From: Perlucidibaca wandonensis
Lineage (GTDB): Bacteria > Pseudomonadota > Gammaproteobacteria > Pseudomonadales > Moraxellaceae
Length of the DNA stretch: 64,000 bases
Assembly: GCF_042677145.1 (NCBI RefSeq)
Contig: NZ_JBHTIT010000001.1
Location: 248,001-312,000, forward strand
Reading direction: 5' to 3'
Position numbers and translations under genes: made by a program. The notes under the pieces were generated by a model. The model saw nothing but the letters and a program-made list of their open reading frames with translations. It had not been told where the DNA came from and made no database searches. Shown here piece by piece: positions 26,221 through 35,049 of this stretch (within the stretch, counting starts at the first letter, position 1; each line of letters starts with the position of its first letter).

Positions 26221-27282
26221 ATGCATCGATTTCTTCGAGCGGCGCTAATACTCGCACCAGGCATCGCTCTCAGTAGCGTGGCGTGGAACGTCAGCGCCGC
26301 CCCAGCAAAGCTCGCACCCTTAAAGCCCGCAGTGGAGCTGAAGGTATGTTTATTTGATCCCAGTGGCGCCAACGGGCCATTGGCGCAAACTGGAAAAGAT
26401 TTGGCGGTCGATGCCTTGGCTTTCGGTCTTAAGCTCAATATTCAAACCTATCAAGATGAGCGCGTTGCCAGCGATGACTTTAAAGCTGGGCGCTGCGATG
26501 TCGTTGGCATGAGCACGCTGCGGGCGCGCCAATACAATCGCATCGTCGGCAGCATCGACTCACCTGGTAATGTCCGCAGCTATGCGCAAATGAAGACGCT
26601 AATCCGAGCACTAGCGCATCCCGACTTTATGCCGATGTCGGTTACTGGTCGCTATCAAGTAATTGGCGTGCTGCCCATCGGTGCGCTTTACGTGATGACG
26701 CGCGACAAACGTATTAACTCCATCGAAAAAGCCGCTGGCAAGCGCGTGGCTGTGCTCGACTGGGACCCATCACAGGCAAAAATGATCTCGGCCATTGGCG
26801 CACAACCAGTACCTTCGGATATCACTACGTTTGCTGGCAAGTTCAACAATGGTCAGGTCGATATTATCGCTGCGCCGGCCATGGCGTTTTATCCGCTAGA
26901 GCTGTATCGCGGCATCGGCAAAGAGGGCGGCATCATCCGTTTTCCGTTGCTGCAAGCGACTGGCACCATTCTCATGCGTCGCGACTTGGTGCTACCCAAA
27001 ATCCCCGACCTCGACGAGCGTATGTTGCAGTTGCGCGACTATGGCCTGCGCTTCATAGACACCTTTATTGAGCGCTTGAAAAAAGCTGACGCTGACTTGC
27101 CGGAAGAGCTCTGGATTAACTTGTCTGCCGATGAGAAAGCACGCTATTCACGGATGTTGCGTGAGGCTCGCATTAAAATGACCGCCGATGGTGTTTACGA
27201 CACCAGCATGATGCACCTCCTGCGCAAAGTGCGCTGCAAACACGAGCCAGCAAATGAAGAATGTAGCCTGTTTGATGAATAA
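26221..27282 (+). CDS. Periplasmic solute-binding-like protein, paralog 2
   Basis: A 353-residue exported protein, with a signal peptide ending around residue 27. It shares with paralogs 1 and 3 the blocks VCLFDPSGANGP, DERVASDDFKAGRCDVVGMSTLRA, NSIEKAAGKRVAVLDWDPSQAKM, GAQPVPSD, GKFNNGQVDIIAAPA and the C-terminal Cys pair (VRCKHEPANEEC). The stop overlaps the next paralog by 8 bp as ATGAATAA. The family exists in other proteobacteria as putative solute-binding proteins; the ligand is unknown to me. Confidence 0.7.
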   Translation: MHRFLRAALILAPGIALSSVAWNVSAAPAKLAPLKPAVELKVCLFDPSGANGPLAQTGKDLAVDALAFGLKLNIQTYQDERVASDDFKAGRCDVVGMSTLRARQYNRIVGSIDSPGNVRSYAQMKTLIRALAHPDFMPMSVTGRYQVIGVLPIGALYVMTRDKRINSIEKAAGKRVAVLDWDPSQAKMISAIGAQPVPSDITTFAGKFNNGQVDIIAAPAMAFYPLELYRGIGKEGGIIRFPLLQATGTILMRRDLVLPKIPDLDERMLQLRDYGLRFIDTFIERLKKADADLPEELWINLSADEKARYSRMLREARIKMTADGVYDTSMMHLLRKVRCKHEPANEECSLFDE

Positions 27283-28378
27283 TTCCTTGAAGCGAATTGC
27301 GCCCGCATTGGCGCTATTAGGGTTGATGGCCTGGCTGCCAGTTGCTCATGCCATAGAGGCTAGCGATGTGAAAGCCAAGCTGCCGGCAAAAAGCTTGCTC
27401 GGCTTGCCAACACCGCTACCGAAACCAATCAAGCTCAGCTTCTGCCTATTTGATCCATTTGGCACTGGCGGCAAAGTCGTGGCCATTGCCCGTGAGCTCG
27501 CTGTCTATGCCGAGGCTTTCAATCTATATGCCGACATACGCCCATACACCGATGAGCGCGTGGCATCGGAGGATTTCAAAGCTGGCCGTTGCGATGTTGT
27601 GGCTATTTCTACTTTGCGCGCGAAGCAGTTCAACAATGTCTTAGGCAGCATCGATGCGCCAGGCAACCTGCGTAATTATGCTGAGATGAAAACGCTGCTG
27701 ACGCAGCTTTCTAAACCTGTCGTGGCTTCATTAGCGATTAATGGTCGTTACCAAGTAGCTGCAGTTGTGCCCATTGGCGCTGTCTATATTTATGTTAATG
27801 ACCGCAGCATCAATTCGCTCAGCAAAGCCGCCGGCAAACGCATTGTGGTGCTCGACTGGGAGCCCAATATGGCGAAGATGGTGTCTGGCCTTGGCGCTCA
27901 GCCAGTGCTCGCCGACTTCACCACCTACGCCGGGAAGTTCAATAATGGTCAGGCCGACATCATTGCCGCACCAGCACTGGCCTATCAGCCGATGGAACTA
28001 GCGAAAGGCATGGGCGAAAAGGGAGGTGTGATTCACTATCCCTTGCTGCAAGCCACTGCCGCGATTTTGGTGCGCAGAGATTTGGTGTTGCCGCGCATTC
28101 CAGACTTAGATGCCCGCCTAACCGAGTTGCGTAAATTTGGCCTGCAGTACCTTGATAAACTTTTTGAGCTGCTAACCGATGCTGAAAAAGACATTCCTGC
28201 CTCACGTTGGGTGGAGCTGCCAGCCAACGAACGCGCCCGCTACGACCAAATGTTGGCCGAGGCGCGAGTTTACTTAATGAAGCAGGGCGTTTATGACCCC
28301 GTGATGCTGAGTTTGATGAAGCGCGCGCGCTGCGCCCATCAACCAAAAGCGTCAGAATGCAGTAAGTTTGACGAGTGA
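27275..28378 (+). CDS. Periplasmic solute-binding-like protein, paralog 3
   Basis: A 367-residue protein starting at 27275 (MNNSLKRIAP, beginning a signal peptide that ends at VAHA); an in-frame ATG at 27254 would add seven unlikely residues. It keeps the shared blocks: LSFCLFDPFGTGGK, DERVASEDFKAGRCDVVAISTLRA, AGKRIVVLDWEPNMAKM, GKFNNGQADIIAAPA, and the C-terminal Cys pair (ARCAHQPKASEC). Paralogs 2 and 3 look closer to each other than to 1. It is the last gene before tRNA-Asn, with an 8-bp ATGAATAA overlap upstream. Confidence 0.7.
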   Translation: MNNSLKRIAPALALLGLMAWLPVAHAIEASDVKAKLPAKSLLGLPTPLPKPIKLSFCLFDPFGTGGKVVAIARELAVYAEAFNLYADIRPYTDERVASEDFKAGRCDVVAISTLRAKQFNNVLGSIDAPGNLRNYAEMKTLLTQLSKPVVASLAINGRYQVAAVVPIGAVYIYVNDRSINSLSKAAGKRIVVLDWEPNMAKMVSGLGAQPVLADFTTYAGKFNNGQADIIAAPALAYQPMELAKGMGEKGGVIHYPLLQATAAILVRRDLVLPRIPDLDARLTELRKFGLQYLDKLFELLTDAEKDIPASRWVELPANERARYDQMLAEARVYLMKQGVYDPVMLSLMKRARCAHQPKASECSKFDE

Positions 28379-28468
28379 TGAACTGACTGCCTACTTTATC
28401 GGCAAATAAGCCCGCGATGGCTTGACCAGTCTTCGCGGCATCACTATCATTCGCGCTCGTTACGACGA

Positions 28469-28544
28469 TCCCCGATAGCTCAGTTGGTAGAGCAAAGGAC
28501 TGTTAATCCTTGGGTCACTGGTTCGAGTCCAGTTCGGGGAGCCA
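28469..28544 (+). tRNA. tRNA-Asn (GTT), CCA encoded
   Basis: The 76-nt cloverleaf has acceptor TCCCCGA pairing with TCGGGGA, D-arm GCTCAGTTGGTAGAGC, anticodon stem AAGGA/TCCTT with loop CTGTTAA (anticodon GTT), T-arm ACTGGTTCGAGTCCAGT, and discriminator G followed by CCA. Its 3' part and downstream terminator are repeated at 45106-45217, marking it as a probable integration site. Confidence 0.97.
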
Positions 28545-28605
28545 TATTTAACAAGCACTTAGCCTCAGCTCACGCTGGGGCTTTTTGCTTTCTGGGGTTC
28601 TAGTA
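28509..28605 (+). repeat. 97-bp direct repeat, left copy (att-like: tRNA-Asn 3' end plus terminator)
   Basis: Identical to 45121-45217 over 97 bp by eye. It covers the last 36 nt of tRNA-Asn including CCA, the spacer and the terminator. Downstream the copies diverge, apart from a short shifted match around TAGTAGGCAAA, before each meets an IS6 copy at a different distance. Confidence 0.9.
28561..28587 (+). terminator. Intrinsic terminator after tRNA-Asn
   Basis: AGCCTCAGC (28561-28569) and GCTGGGGCT (28574-28582) form a 9-bp stem with one G-U pair and a 4-nt loop, followed by a T-run. The same terminator is copied at 45173-45199. Confidence 0.9.
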
Positions 28606-28642
28606 AGCGTATAGTAGGCAAACTCAGTCAACGCCACTACAT

Positions 28643-29416
28643 GGTACTGACAAGTTATCTCGCTGGTTGGGATAGTTTGGTCATGAGTACCTACAAGCGA
28701 CATCGTTTTCATCCCAGCATCATTAGCTATGCAGTCTGGATCTATTATCGATTCAACATGAGCTTTCGTGACATCGAAGATTTACTGGCAGAGAAGGGCA
28801 TCTCTGTCAGTTATGAGGCGATCCGATTGTGGTGTATCAAATTCGGGCCTGCCTATGCTCGCAAGCTCAAACATAAGCACGGTGGATTCGGTGATACGTT
28901 TTATCTTGATGAGGTATTTATCAAGATAAACGGAAAACAACACTACTTGTGGCGAGCCGTTGATCAGGATGGAGAAGTGGTCGATGTCTTTGTTCAGAGT
29001 AGGCGCAATGGTGCGGCAGCAAAGCAATTCTTTAAGCGCTTGTTGCGCAATCATGGCGGTGAGCCACGAACAATAGTCACTGATAAGTTGGCAAGCTACA
29101 AAGTTGCTCAACGCGAGCTAATGCCGACGGTTCATCACAATACTGCGAAGTACGCGAACAACAAGGCTGAGCAATCGCACGAGTTGACGCGATTTCGAGA
29201 GCGAGGAATGAAGCGGTTTAAGTCACCGAACCAGGCGCAACTATTTCTAACGAACCATGCCGCAGTATCTAACTTATTCAATCTTGGAAGACACCTAACC
29301 ACGGCAAGTCATTATCGCCGTAGCAGGACAGCTGCGTTCGCAACGTGGAGAGCAGTGGTTGCTTAGGGGCGTAAGGGGCAACTTTTGCTAAGTCTGAAAG
29401 TTAACTTGTCAGTACC
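28643..29416 (+). mobile_element. IS6-family element, full-length copy (774 bp)
   Basis: Bounded by inverted repeats that start GGTACTGACAAGTTA on the left and end TAACTTGTCAGTACC on the right. It encodes one intact DDE transposase. The first 8 bp outside each end (CACTACAT and CCATGTGC) do not match, so no target duplication is visible. This is the reference for all decayed copies in the window. Confidence 0.93.
28683..29366 (+). CDS. IS6-family transposase
   Basis: DDE transposase of 227 residues starting at ATG 28683 (MSTYKRHRF); the frame runs back to 28641 but those codons lie in the terminal repeat. Candidate catalytic residues are Asp76 (FYLDEVF), Asp134 (IVTDKLASY) and Glu163 (NNKAEQSHE). 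The pattern RFRERGMKRFKSPNQAQLFL is typical of the IS6 branch with this shorter D-E spacing. It is intact here; sister copies at 45.2 and 46.8 kb are broken, so this is the only possible trans-acting source in the window. Confidence 0.93.
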   Translation: MSTYKRHRFHPSIISYAVWIYYRFNMSFRDIEDLLAEKGISVSYEAIRLWCIKFGPAYARKLKHKHGGFGDTFYLDEVFIKINGKQHYLWRAVDQDGEVVDVFVQSRRNGAAAKQFFKRLLRNHGGEPRTIVTDKLASYKVAQRELMPTVHHNTAKYANNKAEQSHELTRFRERGMKRFKSPNQAQLFLTNHAAVSNLFNLGRHLTTASHYRRSRTAAFATWRAVVA

Positions 29417-29429
29417 CCATGTGCCATGT

Positions 29430-29466
29430 GTAGTGGTCAACTATTGCTGAGCTAAGAAGTTAATTT
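29430..29466 (+). mobile_element. Decayed IS6 right end
   Basis: GTCAACTATTGCTGAGCTAAG, then AAGTTAATTTG, resembles the right terminal 35 bp of the intact element. It lies just after that element and overlaps the last codons and stop of the GH3 gene. Confidence 0.6.
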
Positions 29467-31835
29467 GCTTCACAACTCGAACCAGTAACCGTCCGGCCTT
29501 TCCTTAGTTTAAGATTGCGCGAGGACTCCCCTAGGCTGAATATGTAACAGCCCGGTGCCATTTTCCAAGTCTTTTCACTCAAGCTCCAGTAGCTTAGATC
29601 TTTTGGCGTCACAATATAGTTTAGCGCTGCAGTTTGACCCGATTGGAGCCAGTGCTTTGAAAAGCCCTTTAGCACCACTGGAGGTTGCTTTGTAGCAGCA
29701 TCGGGGGCGGGTAGACTGACATAGAGCTGAGGAACTGCCCATCCGTCTCGACTTCCTATATTTGTGACTTGGCCAGTGATTTCATAATTTCCATCCGCAC
29801 GCTGATGTACTGCCATGTTTGATAGATTGAAGCTGCTGTAAGACAAACCAAAGCCAAAGGGATAGGCCGGATTAATGCTCTCGGCATCGAACCAACGATA
29901 TCCGATAAATACTCCCTCTGTGTGATATGCCTGATTGAGTAGGCCTGGGTAACGATCAAGTTTCCCAGCAACAGGAGTATCCATCTCTGAGTCAGGAAAG
30001 CTGACTGGGAGTCGCCCACCAGGGTCGGTATCTCCAAATAAAACACGTGTAATGGCTTGGCCTCCCTCTTGGCCCGGGTACCATGCCTCAAGAATTGCAG
30101 CTACTTGTTCGCGCCAAGGTGTTAGCACAGCAGCTGAAGTCTGCAAAATCACTACGGTGTTGGGTTGGGCTTTAGCTACGCTGGCAATAAGCGCATCCTG
30201 ATTTTTGGAGGAGCCAGGGATGGGTGATGAGCCAGCTACAATAGGGGCACTTATCTGCCCAAGAATATCTCGGATGCCTGGAGCTTGAAGGATTGGGTCT
30301 AGAAGTAAATTGAGAGCATTGCTGGCATTCGAACCGAATGCATTTAGCAAAATAGGGTCGGGAAGGTCCGCCAGTGAGCAGTCTAAGCGGAGGCAGAGCT
30401 TATCCGTACCTTCGCTGGCCCGATCAGTCGCAAAAACTAGTACAACATCGGCTGTTGCTGCAAGAGTAGCCGCTTTAGCTGAGTCCGAACCATCGTCATA
30501 AATAACATTGGATGATGTGCCTACACGAGCCTTGATAGCGTCAAGCGGGGTTTGAAACTGAAACGGAATTGTTGAGGACGAGCCACCGCCACTTGGGCGC
30601 TCAATTGCATAAGATCCGATGACGAGAATCGTGCGACTACTTTCTTTCAATGGAAGTACGTCATTATTGTTGCGCAAAAGAACAATACCTTGCTCCGCAG
30701 CGTCGCGGGCAACCTGGGCATGCTTAGCTTGGTTTATTGCATTATCATTCTTGATGTAACGCTGACGATCAAAAAAGCCGTATTTGAATAATGTTCTCAG
30801 TGTTGCTCCGACGCGATTGTCGAGGTCAGTCTCAGTAACTTCTCCGGCTAGTAGCGCTGTTTGTACCAATGGAGCAGATAAGAAAAATCCAATTGGCATT
30901 TCTATCTCAGCTCCATGAGTGAGCGTTTTATTCGTGTCTTTGACTGATAAAATATAGTCAGAAACGATGAAGCCTTTGAAGCCCCATTCCTGTCGTAAAA
31001 TATCTTGTAGTAATGGTTTGCTGGAGCAGGTTGGATCGCCATTTAAATAGTTATAGGCGCACATTATCGATGCGGCATCAGCCTCTTTTACGGCAGCCTC
31101 GAAGGGTGGAAGGTATATTTCGCGCAAGGTGCGCTCATCAATAACGGCATTTACTAAGTGCCTGCCACCGACCAACGCCATTAGTGGCGGTAAGCCAACT
31201 TGCCCCTCCTGGTGATTTGCAATGAAGTGTTTAACATTTGTCATGACGCCTTCTGATTGGGCACCACGAATCCACTCAACGGTAAGTCTAGAGGTGAGAT
31301 AAGGGTCTTCGCCTGTTGTCTCGAACCCTCGGCCAGCAAGTGGATTTCGAGCCAAATCTGCGACTGGGCCATGCAGCAGATCATTGCCTTTGTTTTTAAC
31401 TTCATTAGCAATTGTTTGGCCAACGGCATAGGCAATCATTGGATTGAAGGTCGCGCCCAATGAAATAGGTGTTGGCATTGATGTCGTCGTGCTTCCTCTT
31501 GCGCCCACTGGACCGTCAGCCATTCTTAAGTCAGGTATGCCCAGCTCTGGAATTCCAAAAACCACACCAGTGTATGGGTCAGCAGTTGCCACTGCCGCTA
31601 TGTCCCCACCACTAAGCAGTTTAATTTTTTGGCTTATCGTCATGCGGTTTAGTAGGAGTGATGTGCGGGCATCAGGAGTTAAGCTTGTATCGCACCAAGG
31701 ACGCTCATCAATACTACCGCAGGGTGATTGTGTAGCTGCGACAATTTGTGGGACCGCACTATCGCTACCATCGTTGCCACATGCGGTAAGTAAAAGCGCT
31801 TGGGTTAATATTGCTAAATGTATGATTTTTTTCAT
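29460..31835 (-). CDS. GH3 beta-glucosidase, lipoprotein
   Basis: A 791-residue exo-beta-glycosidase of glycoside hydrolase family 3. The start is ATG 31835 (MKKIIHLAIL), giving a lipoprotein signal with lipobox LLTAC; an upstream ATG at 31874 lies next to IS-scar sequence. The GH3 N-domain shows LRMADGPVGARGS, GRGFETTGEDPYL and GAQSEGV, with nucleophile Asp293 in FIVSDY. The second domain (DVVLVFATD, PGQEGGQAITRVLFGD) and a C-terminal Fn3-like domain follow. It should cut non-reducing beta-glucosides at the cell surface. Its stop lies in a decayed IS end and its upstream side is bounded by another scar, so it forms its own cassette. Confidence 0.9.
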   Translation of the reverse strand: MKKIIHLAILTQALLLTACGNDGSDSAVPQIVAATQSPCGSIDERPWCDTSLTPDARTSLLLNRMTISQKIKLLSGGDIAAVATADPYTGVVFGIPELGIPDLRMADGPVGARGSTTTSMPTPISLGATFNPMIAYAVGQTIANEVKNKGNDLLHGPVADLARNPLAGRGFETTGEDPYLTSRLTVEWIRGAQSEGVMTNVKHFIANHQEGQVGLPPLMALVGGRHLVNAVIDERTLREIYLPPFEAAVKEADAASIMCAYNYLNGDPTCSSKPLLQDILRQEWGFKGFIVSDYILSVKDTNKTLTHGAEIEMPIGFFLSAPLVQTALLAGEVTETDLDNRVGATLRTLFKYGFFDRQRYIKNDNAINQAKHAQVARDAAEQGIVLLRNNNDVLPLKESSRTILVIGSYAIERPSGGGSSSTIPFQFQTPLDAIKARVGTSSNVIYDDGSDSAKAATLAATADVVLVFATDRASEGTDKLCLRLDCSLADLPDPILLNAFGSNASNALNLLLDPILQAPGIRDILGQISAPIVAGSSPIPGSSKNQDALIASVAKAQPNTVVILQTSAAVLTPWREQVAAILEAWYPGQEGGQAITRVLFGDTDPGGRLPVSFPDSEMDTPVAGKLDRYPGLLNQAYHTEGVFIGYRWFDAESINPAYPFGFGLSYSSFNLSNMAVHQRADGNYEITGQVTNIGSRDGWAVPQLYVSLPAPDAATKQPPVVLKGFSKHWLQSGQTAALNYIVTPKDLSYWSLSEKTWKMAPGCYIFSLGESSRNLKLRKGRTVTGSSCEAN

Positions 31836-31863
31836 AAATAATATTTTTTTTAATTGTCTATTT

Positions 31864-31908
31864 TGTACTGACAAGTTAACTCACTGAGTGAGGGAGCTTG
31901 CCAGTACC
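31864..31908. mobile_element. IS6 scar, about 45 bp
   Basis: The left end GTACTGACAAGTTAACTCACTG is joined through a few bases to the right end AGCTTGCCAGTACC. Almost the whole IS interior is lost. It separates the GH3 gene from the BVMO operon. Confidence 0.8.
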
Positions 31909-31932
31909 ATTACAACGCTGGGCTTAATCCTT

Positions 31933-32421
31933 TCAAGCTGCTGTGACCAACGCTAATGATATTTTCGTGTCATGTTGAAACTTCAATTGCAGGTCTTCAG
32001 CAAGCAGCTTCTCTAATTTTCCGCCTATTAATGGCACGTTAACGTGTATATCAAAATCTAACGTATGGTGTGTGCCACTGAGCTCATCCTCGAGCTGCAT
32101 GTCGCAGCTCAGTTTCACTGGCATACCTTTAAATTCAATATCGAGACGACCGCTGCGCGTAACAGTGTTCCAGGCGTCAGTTTGGATAAGCGTGATCGTG
32201 TTTGGCACCATTGAGCGCGCAAACGCAGGCACTTTGACTTGAACCGGCACATCGCGAGTGAACGTGTAGCGTGTGGTGTCGTCTTCGCGCGACTGATCCA
32301 GTAAGCGAATATTCGTTGCGCCTTGGCCTTCATATTTGGCCTGCAGGAACTCGGCAGTAGTAAACTTCGAGAGCACGTGCTCAGCTGAGACAGGGTAGCT
32401 GATGGTTTCGTAAAATTTCAT
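31933..32421 (-). CDS. DUF2505 family protein (SRPBCC-like)
   Basis: A 162-residue cytosolic protein starting MKFYETISYPVSAEHVL, with GKLEKLLAEDL near the C-terminus; both resemble DUF2505 proteins, which have a START/polyketide-cyclase-like fold and may bind hydrophobic ligands. It is the last gene of the minus-strand BVMO operon, 15 bp after the SDR at 32437. A lipid- or steroid-like ligand would fit the operon, but that is inference. Confidence 0.75.
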   Translation of the reverse strand: MKFYETISYPVSAEHVLSKFTTAEFLQAKYEGQGATNIRLLDQSREDDTTRYTFTRDVPVQVKVPAFARSMVPNTITLIQTDAWNTVTRSGRLDIEFKGMPVKLSCDMQLEDELSGTHHTLDFDIHVNVPLIGGKLEKLLAEDLQLKFQHDTKISLALVTAA

Positions 32422-32436
32422 TTATAAGGCTCCGGG

Positions 32437-33255
32437 TTAGCGTGTTGGGACGCCGCGTAAGCGCATAATTAATTGCACAACACCTATGTACGCGTTGGGC
32501 ATGAGGCGAGCAAGAATGTCTTGGGCGCGGCCATCGCTAATGAAAATACGCCCCTGGTTACGCTTGATTCCGCGCAGAATGATCTGAGCAGCTTTGGTCG
32601 TTGGAGTACCACGCTGGAGTTGAGCATGAAAGTGCTCTGTGCTGCTGTTGTGATAGTCGGCATTGATCGTGATGTTGGTGGCGACTGCGCCCGGATGTAC
32701 GGTATGTACAGTGAGGTTACGGATGCCGCGAATACGATGCTCAGCTCGAAGGCTGTCCGTAAACCCACGCACTGCGAATTTGGTGGTGCAGTAGGGTACA
32801 AGGTAGGGCAATGCGAGGATGCCTTGTGAACTGGACAGATTGACGATAGCGGCTTCTGGCCGCGTCAGCATGTGCTGATAGCAGCGCTGCGTGGTATGAA
32901 TGACGCCCCAGTAATTGATGCGTGTGATTTTCTCAAAATCGGCTTCGCTAGCCTCACCGAAGGTTAAGTCGCCTAATGCAATGCCCGCGTTGTTGATGAG
33001 CAGATCGATGGCACCAAAGCGAGCTAGTACCTCGTCGATAAAGCCATTGATGGCCTGCTTTTCACCCATGTCAACGGTGGCGGCGAAGTAATCAGTACCG
33101 AGTGCGTCGAGTGCGCTGCTGGTCGTTTCTAAACGGGCGATATCGCAGAAGGCGATGCGCGCGCCGGCGTTGGCCAGCGCCATGACTAAGTGATGGCCGA
33201 TGCCGTTACCACCGGCGCCAGTGACAATAGCGACTTTATTGCTGAATGTTTTCAT
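32437..33255 (-). CDS. SDR family oxidoreductase
   Basis: A 272-residue classical SDR with a cofactor loop TGAGGNGIG, NNAGIALGD, NLSSSQG, the catalytic YCTTKFAV and HPGAVAT. It resembles the SDRs found next to Baeyer-Villiger monooxygenases in alicyclic or steroid catabolic clusters. The gap to the upstream hydrolase is 19 bp. It probably oxidises a secondary alcohol to the ketone a monooxygenase would use, or reduces it back; the substrate is unknown. Confidence 0.87.
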   Translation of the reverse strand: MKTFSNKVAIVTGAGGNGIGHHLVMALANAGARIAFCDIARLETTSSALDALGTDYFAATVDMGEKQAINGFIDEVLARFGAIDLLINNAGIALGDLTFGEASEADFEKITRINYWGVIHTTQRCYQHMLTRPEAAIVNLSSSQGILALPYLVPYCTTKFAVRGFTDSLRAEHRIRGIRNLTVHTVHPGAVATNITINADYHNSSTEHFHAQLQRGTPTTKAAQIILRGIKRNQGRIFISDGRAQDILARLMPNAYIGVVQLIMRLRGVPTR

Positions 33256-33274
33256 GCTCGTAATACTCTGTGCG

Positions 33275-34219
33275 TTAAGGGGTGCCGGCCGGTAGATTGG
33301 CTAAGAAGCGGCGCACGTCAGCTGCGCTGCGAGTCGGGTCTTCAATCATTGGCATATGGCCTAGGTCGTCATAGGTCACGCGCTGGCAGTTGGGAATGCC
33401 CGGACACCAGATGCTAGCCGCAGTCGGCGACACCAGTTGATCCTGCGCACCCCACATGACGAGCGTTGGTACGCGGATTTCAGTGAGCTGGCCATCAAGC
33501 AGACCGGTAGCGTGAAAGTCTGCGAAGATATGCGCAAGCTGAGCCCGCTTGGCGATGTACTGAGTGGCGATCCAGTCAAGGGTGATGCCTGGAACCCATG
33601 GCGCCTTGGCCATGGTCATTGGGTAGAAGCGCTGGAAGCCCTCGCGATCATTGAACAGAAAGGGATTGTCACCCTGGGCCATCATCCGACCCATAACGCT
33701 GGGCTCGGGCGGAGTGACACCGGCGGCATCTATAAGCGTGGCGCTGCGTACGCGTTCGGGATGATCATGCGCTAATCGAGCGACAATGAAGCCGCCCATG
33801 GAATTGCCGATCAAGTGCGCCCGACGAATACCGAGGCTGTCCATCATGGCCATTACGCGAGCACCTTGACTGCTGGCGTCGTAGCGCAGGGCTGGGTCAT
33901 AGGGCGTTTCACCATGGCCGGCGAGATCGACAATGATGACGCGATAGTCTGACGTAAAGTGACGGGCAAAACGTAGCCAGACATCTTTGTCCGCGCTGTA
34001 ACCATGGATCATGACTACGGCCTCGGCGCTTTCCGGGCCACCTTGATACGTTTCAAGACGGATGTCGCCACCGTCTGCATCGGCCGTGTGCAGGCCGTAG
34101 AGTGTCGACTCAAGGGCCATCGAGGCACGGTAGATAAGGCCGCCAGCTGCAGGCCAGGTGGCTATGCTTGCGCCGCCGATAAGGGCAGTGAGTGCTGCCA
34201 AGGTCAGGATCTTCTTCAT
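33275..34219 (-). CDS. Alpha/beta hydrolase with N-terminal membrane segment
   Basis: A 314-residue serine hydrolase with oxyanion region HGYSADKDVW, nucleophile elbow GNSMGG, acid WGAQDQLV and catalytic His in DLGHMPMIEDP. The first about 25 residues (LAALTALIGGASIATWPAAGG) form a hydrophobic anchor or signal, so it may act at the membrane or periplasm. It overlaps the upstream SDR gene by 4 bp. In an operon with a BVMO it is a good candidate to open the ester or lactone produced. Confidence 0.87.
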   Translation of the reverse strand: MKKILTLAALTALIGGASIATWPAAGGLIYRASMALESTLYGLHTADADGGDIRLETYQGGPESAEAVVMIHGYSADKDVWLRFARHFTSDYRVIIVDLAGHGETPYDPALRYDASSQGARVMAMMDSLGIRRAHLIGNSMGGFIVARLAHDHPERVRSATLIDAAGVTPPEPSVMGRMMAQGDNPFLFNDREGFQRFYPMTMAKAPWVPGITLDWIATQYIAKRAQLAHIFADFHATGLLDGQLTEIRVPTLVMWGAQDQLVSPTAASIWCPGIPNCQRVTYDDLGHMPMIEDPTRSAADVRRFLANLPAGTP

Positions 34220-35049
34220 GGGCGTTTACTCACAGCACGATAGGGGGCGGGGTCGAGGGCTGGCTTGATGTCCTGCCATACCAGTCGTGACAGCCACTTT
34301 AGCGGCACCAAGTTGGCACCAGCCCAAGTCTTCAGCGCGTCTTTGCCATAAACAATGCGGGCACTGCCTTTTTGCAGGCGGTCGCGCACGTGGTAAGCGA
34401 TGTCATCTGCGCTGGTACTCAGGTAGCGTTTGCTGAACTCCAGTTCCTGGCCATCGATCATGCCTATATTGGTGGCGATACCGCCTGGGTGCACGAGGTG
34501 TGCGGTGACACCTGTTTCTTGTAGTTCTGCCATCAAGGCCTCGGTATAGCCACGCACGGCGAACTTGCTGGCCGAGTAGTCGCCATGGTTAGGCGCGCCG
34601 ACTAGGCCAAAGATGCTCGATACGTTGACGATTTGTCCCGACTGGGCCTTGAGCATGTGCGTTATGAAGGCTTGGGTGCCGTTAACCACGCCACCAAGGT
34701 TGATTCGCAGGGTACGCGCCATATCCTCTTCGGTGAGCTCCCAAATCGGCTTAAAACCGCCCAAGATTCCGGCATTGTTGATAACGATATCTACGTTGCC
34801 GAAACTCTGTAGCACACGGTCGGCGAAGCCGAACATGGCGCTGCGATCGCCAACATCAAAAGCCTCGCTGACGGTGTCAGAGCTACCATGTAAATCCACG
34901 GTCTCAGCCAAACTGGCAGCGTCGAAATCATTCAGGGCGAGACGGGCACCAGCTTCAGCGTAAACCTTGGCATAGGCGCGGCCCATGCCAGAGCCAGCTC
35001 CAGTGATAACAACGACTTTATTGTTTAGATTCATGGGGCAAGCTCTCAC
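34216..35049 (-). CDS. SDR family oxidoreductase
   Basis: A 277-residue SDR. A GTG at 35049 overlaps the BVMO stop as GTGA; an ATG at 35034 (MNLNNKVVVITG) has GAGAG upstream and may be the true start. Motifs are TGAGSGMG, NNAGILGG, NVSSIFG, YSASKFAV and HPGGIATNI. It is similar in type to the other operon SDR at 32437 but not a close copy. Second gene of the BVMO operon, translationally coupled on both sides. Confidence 0.87.
   Translation of the reverse strand: MRACPMNLNNKVVVITGAGSGMGRAYAKVYAEAGARLALNDFDAASLAETVDLHGSSDTVSEAFDVGDRSAMFGFADRVLQSFGNVDIVINNAGILGGFKPIWELTEEDMARTLRINLGGVVNGTQAFITHMLKAQSGQIVNVSSIFGLVGAPNHGDYSASKFAVRGYTEALMAELQETGVTAHLVHPGGIATNIGMIDGQELEFSKRYLSTSADDIAYHVRDRLQKGSARIVYGKDALKTWAGANLVPLKWLSRLVWQDIKPALDPAPYRAVSKRP

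Noticed and set aside
28643..31908. Simple composite transposon carrying GH3 with target-site duplication
   Set aside because: IS ends flank the gene, but I found no matching 8-bp duplications outside them; the array and decay model fits better.
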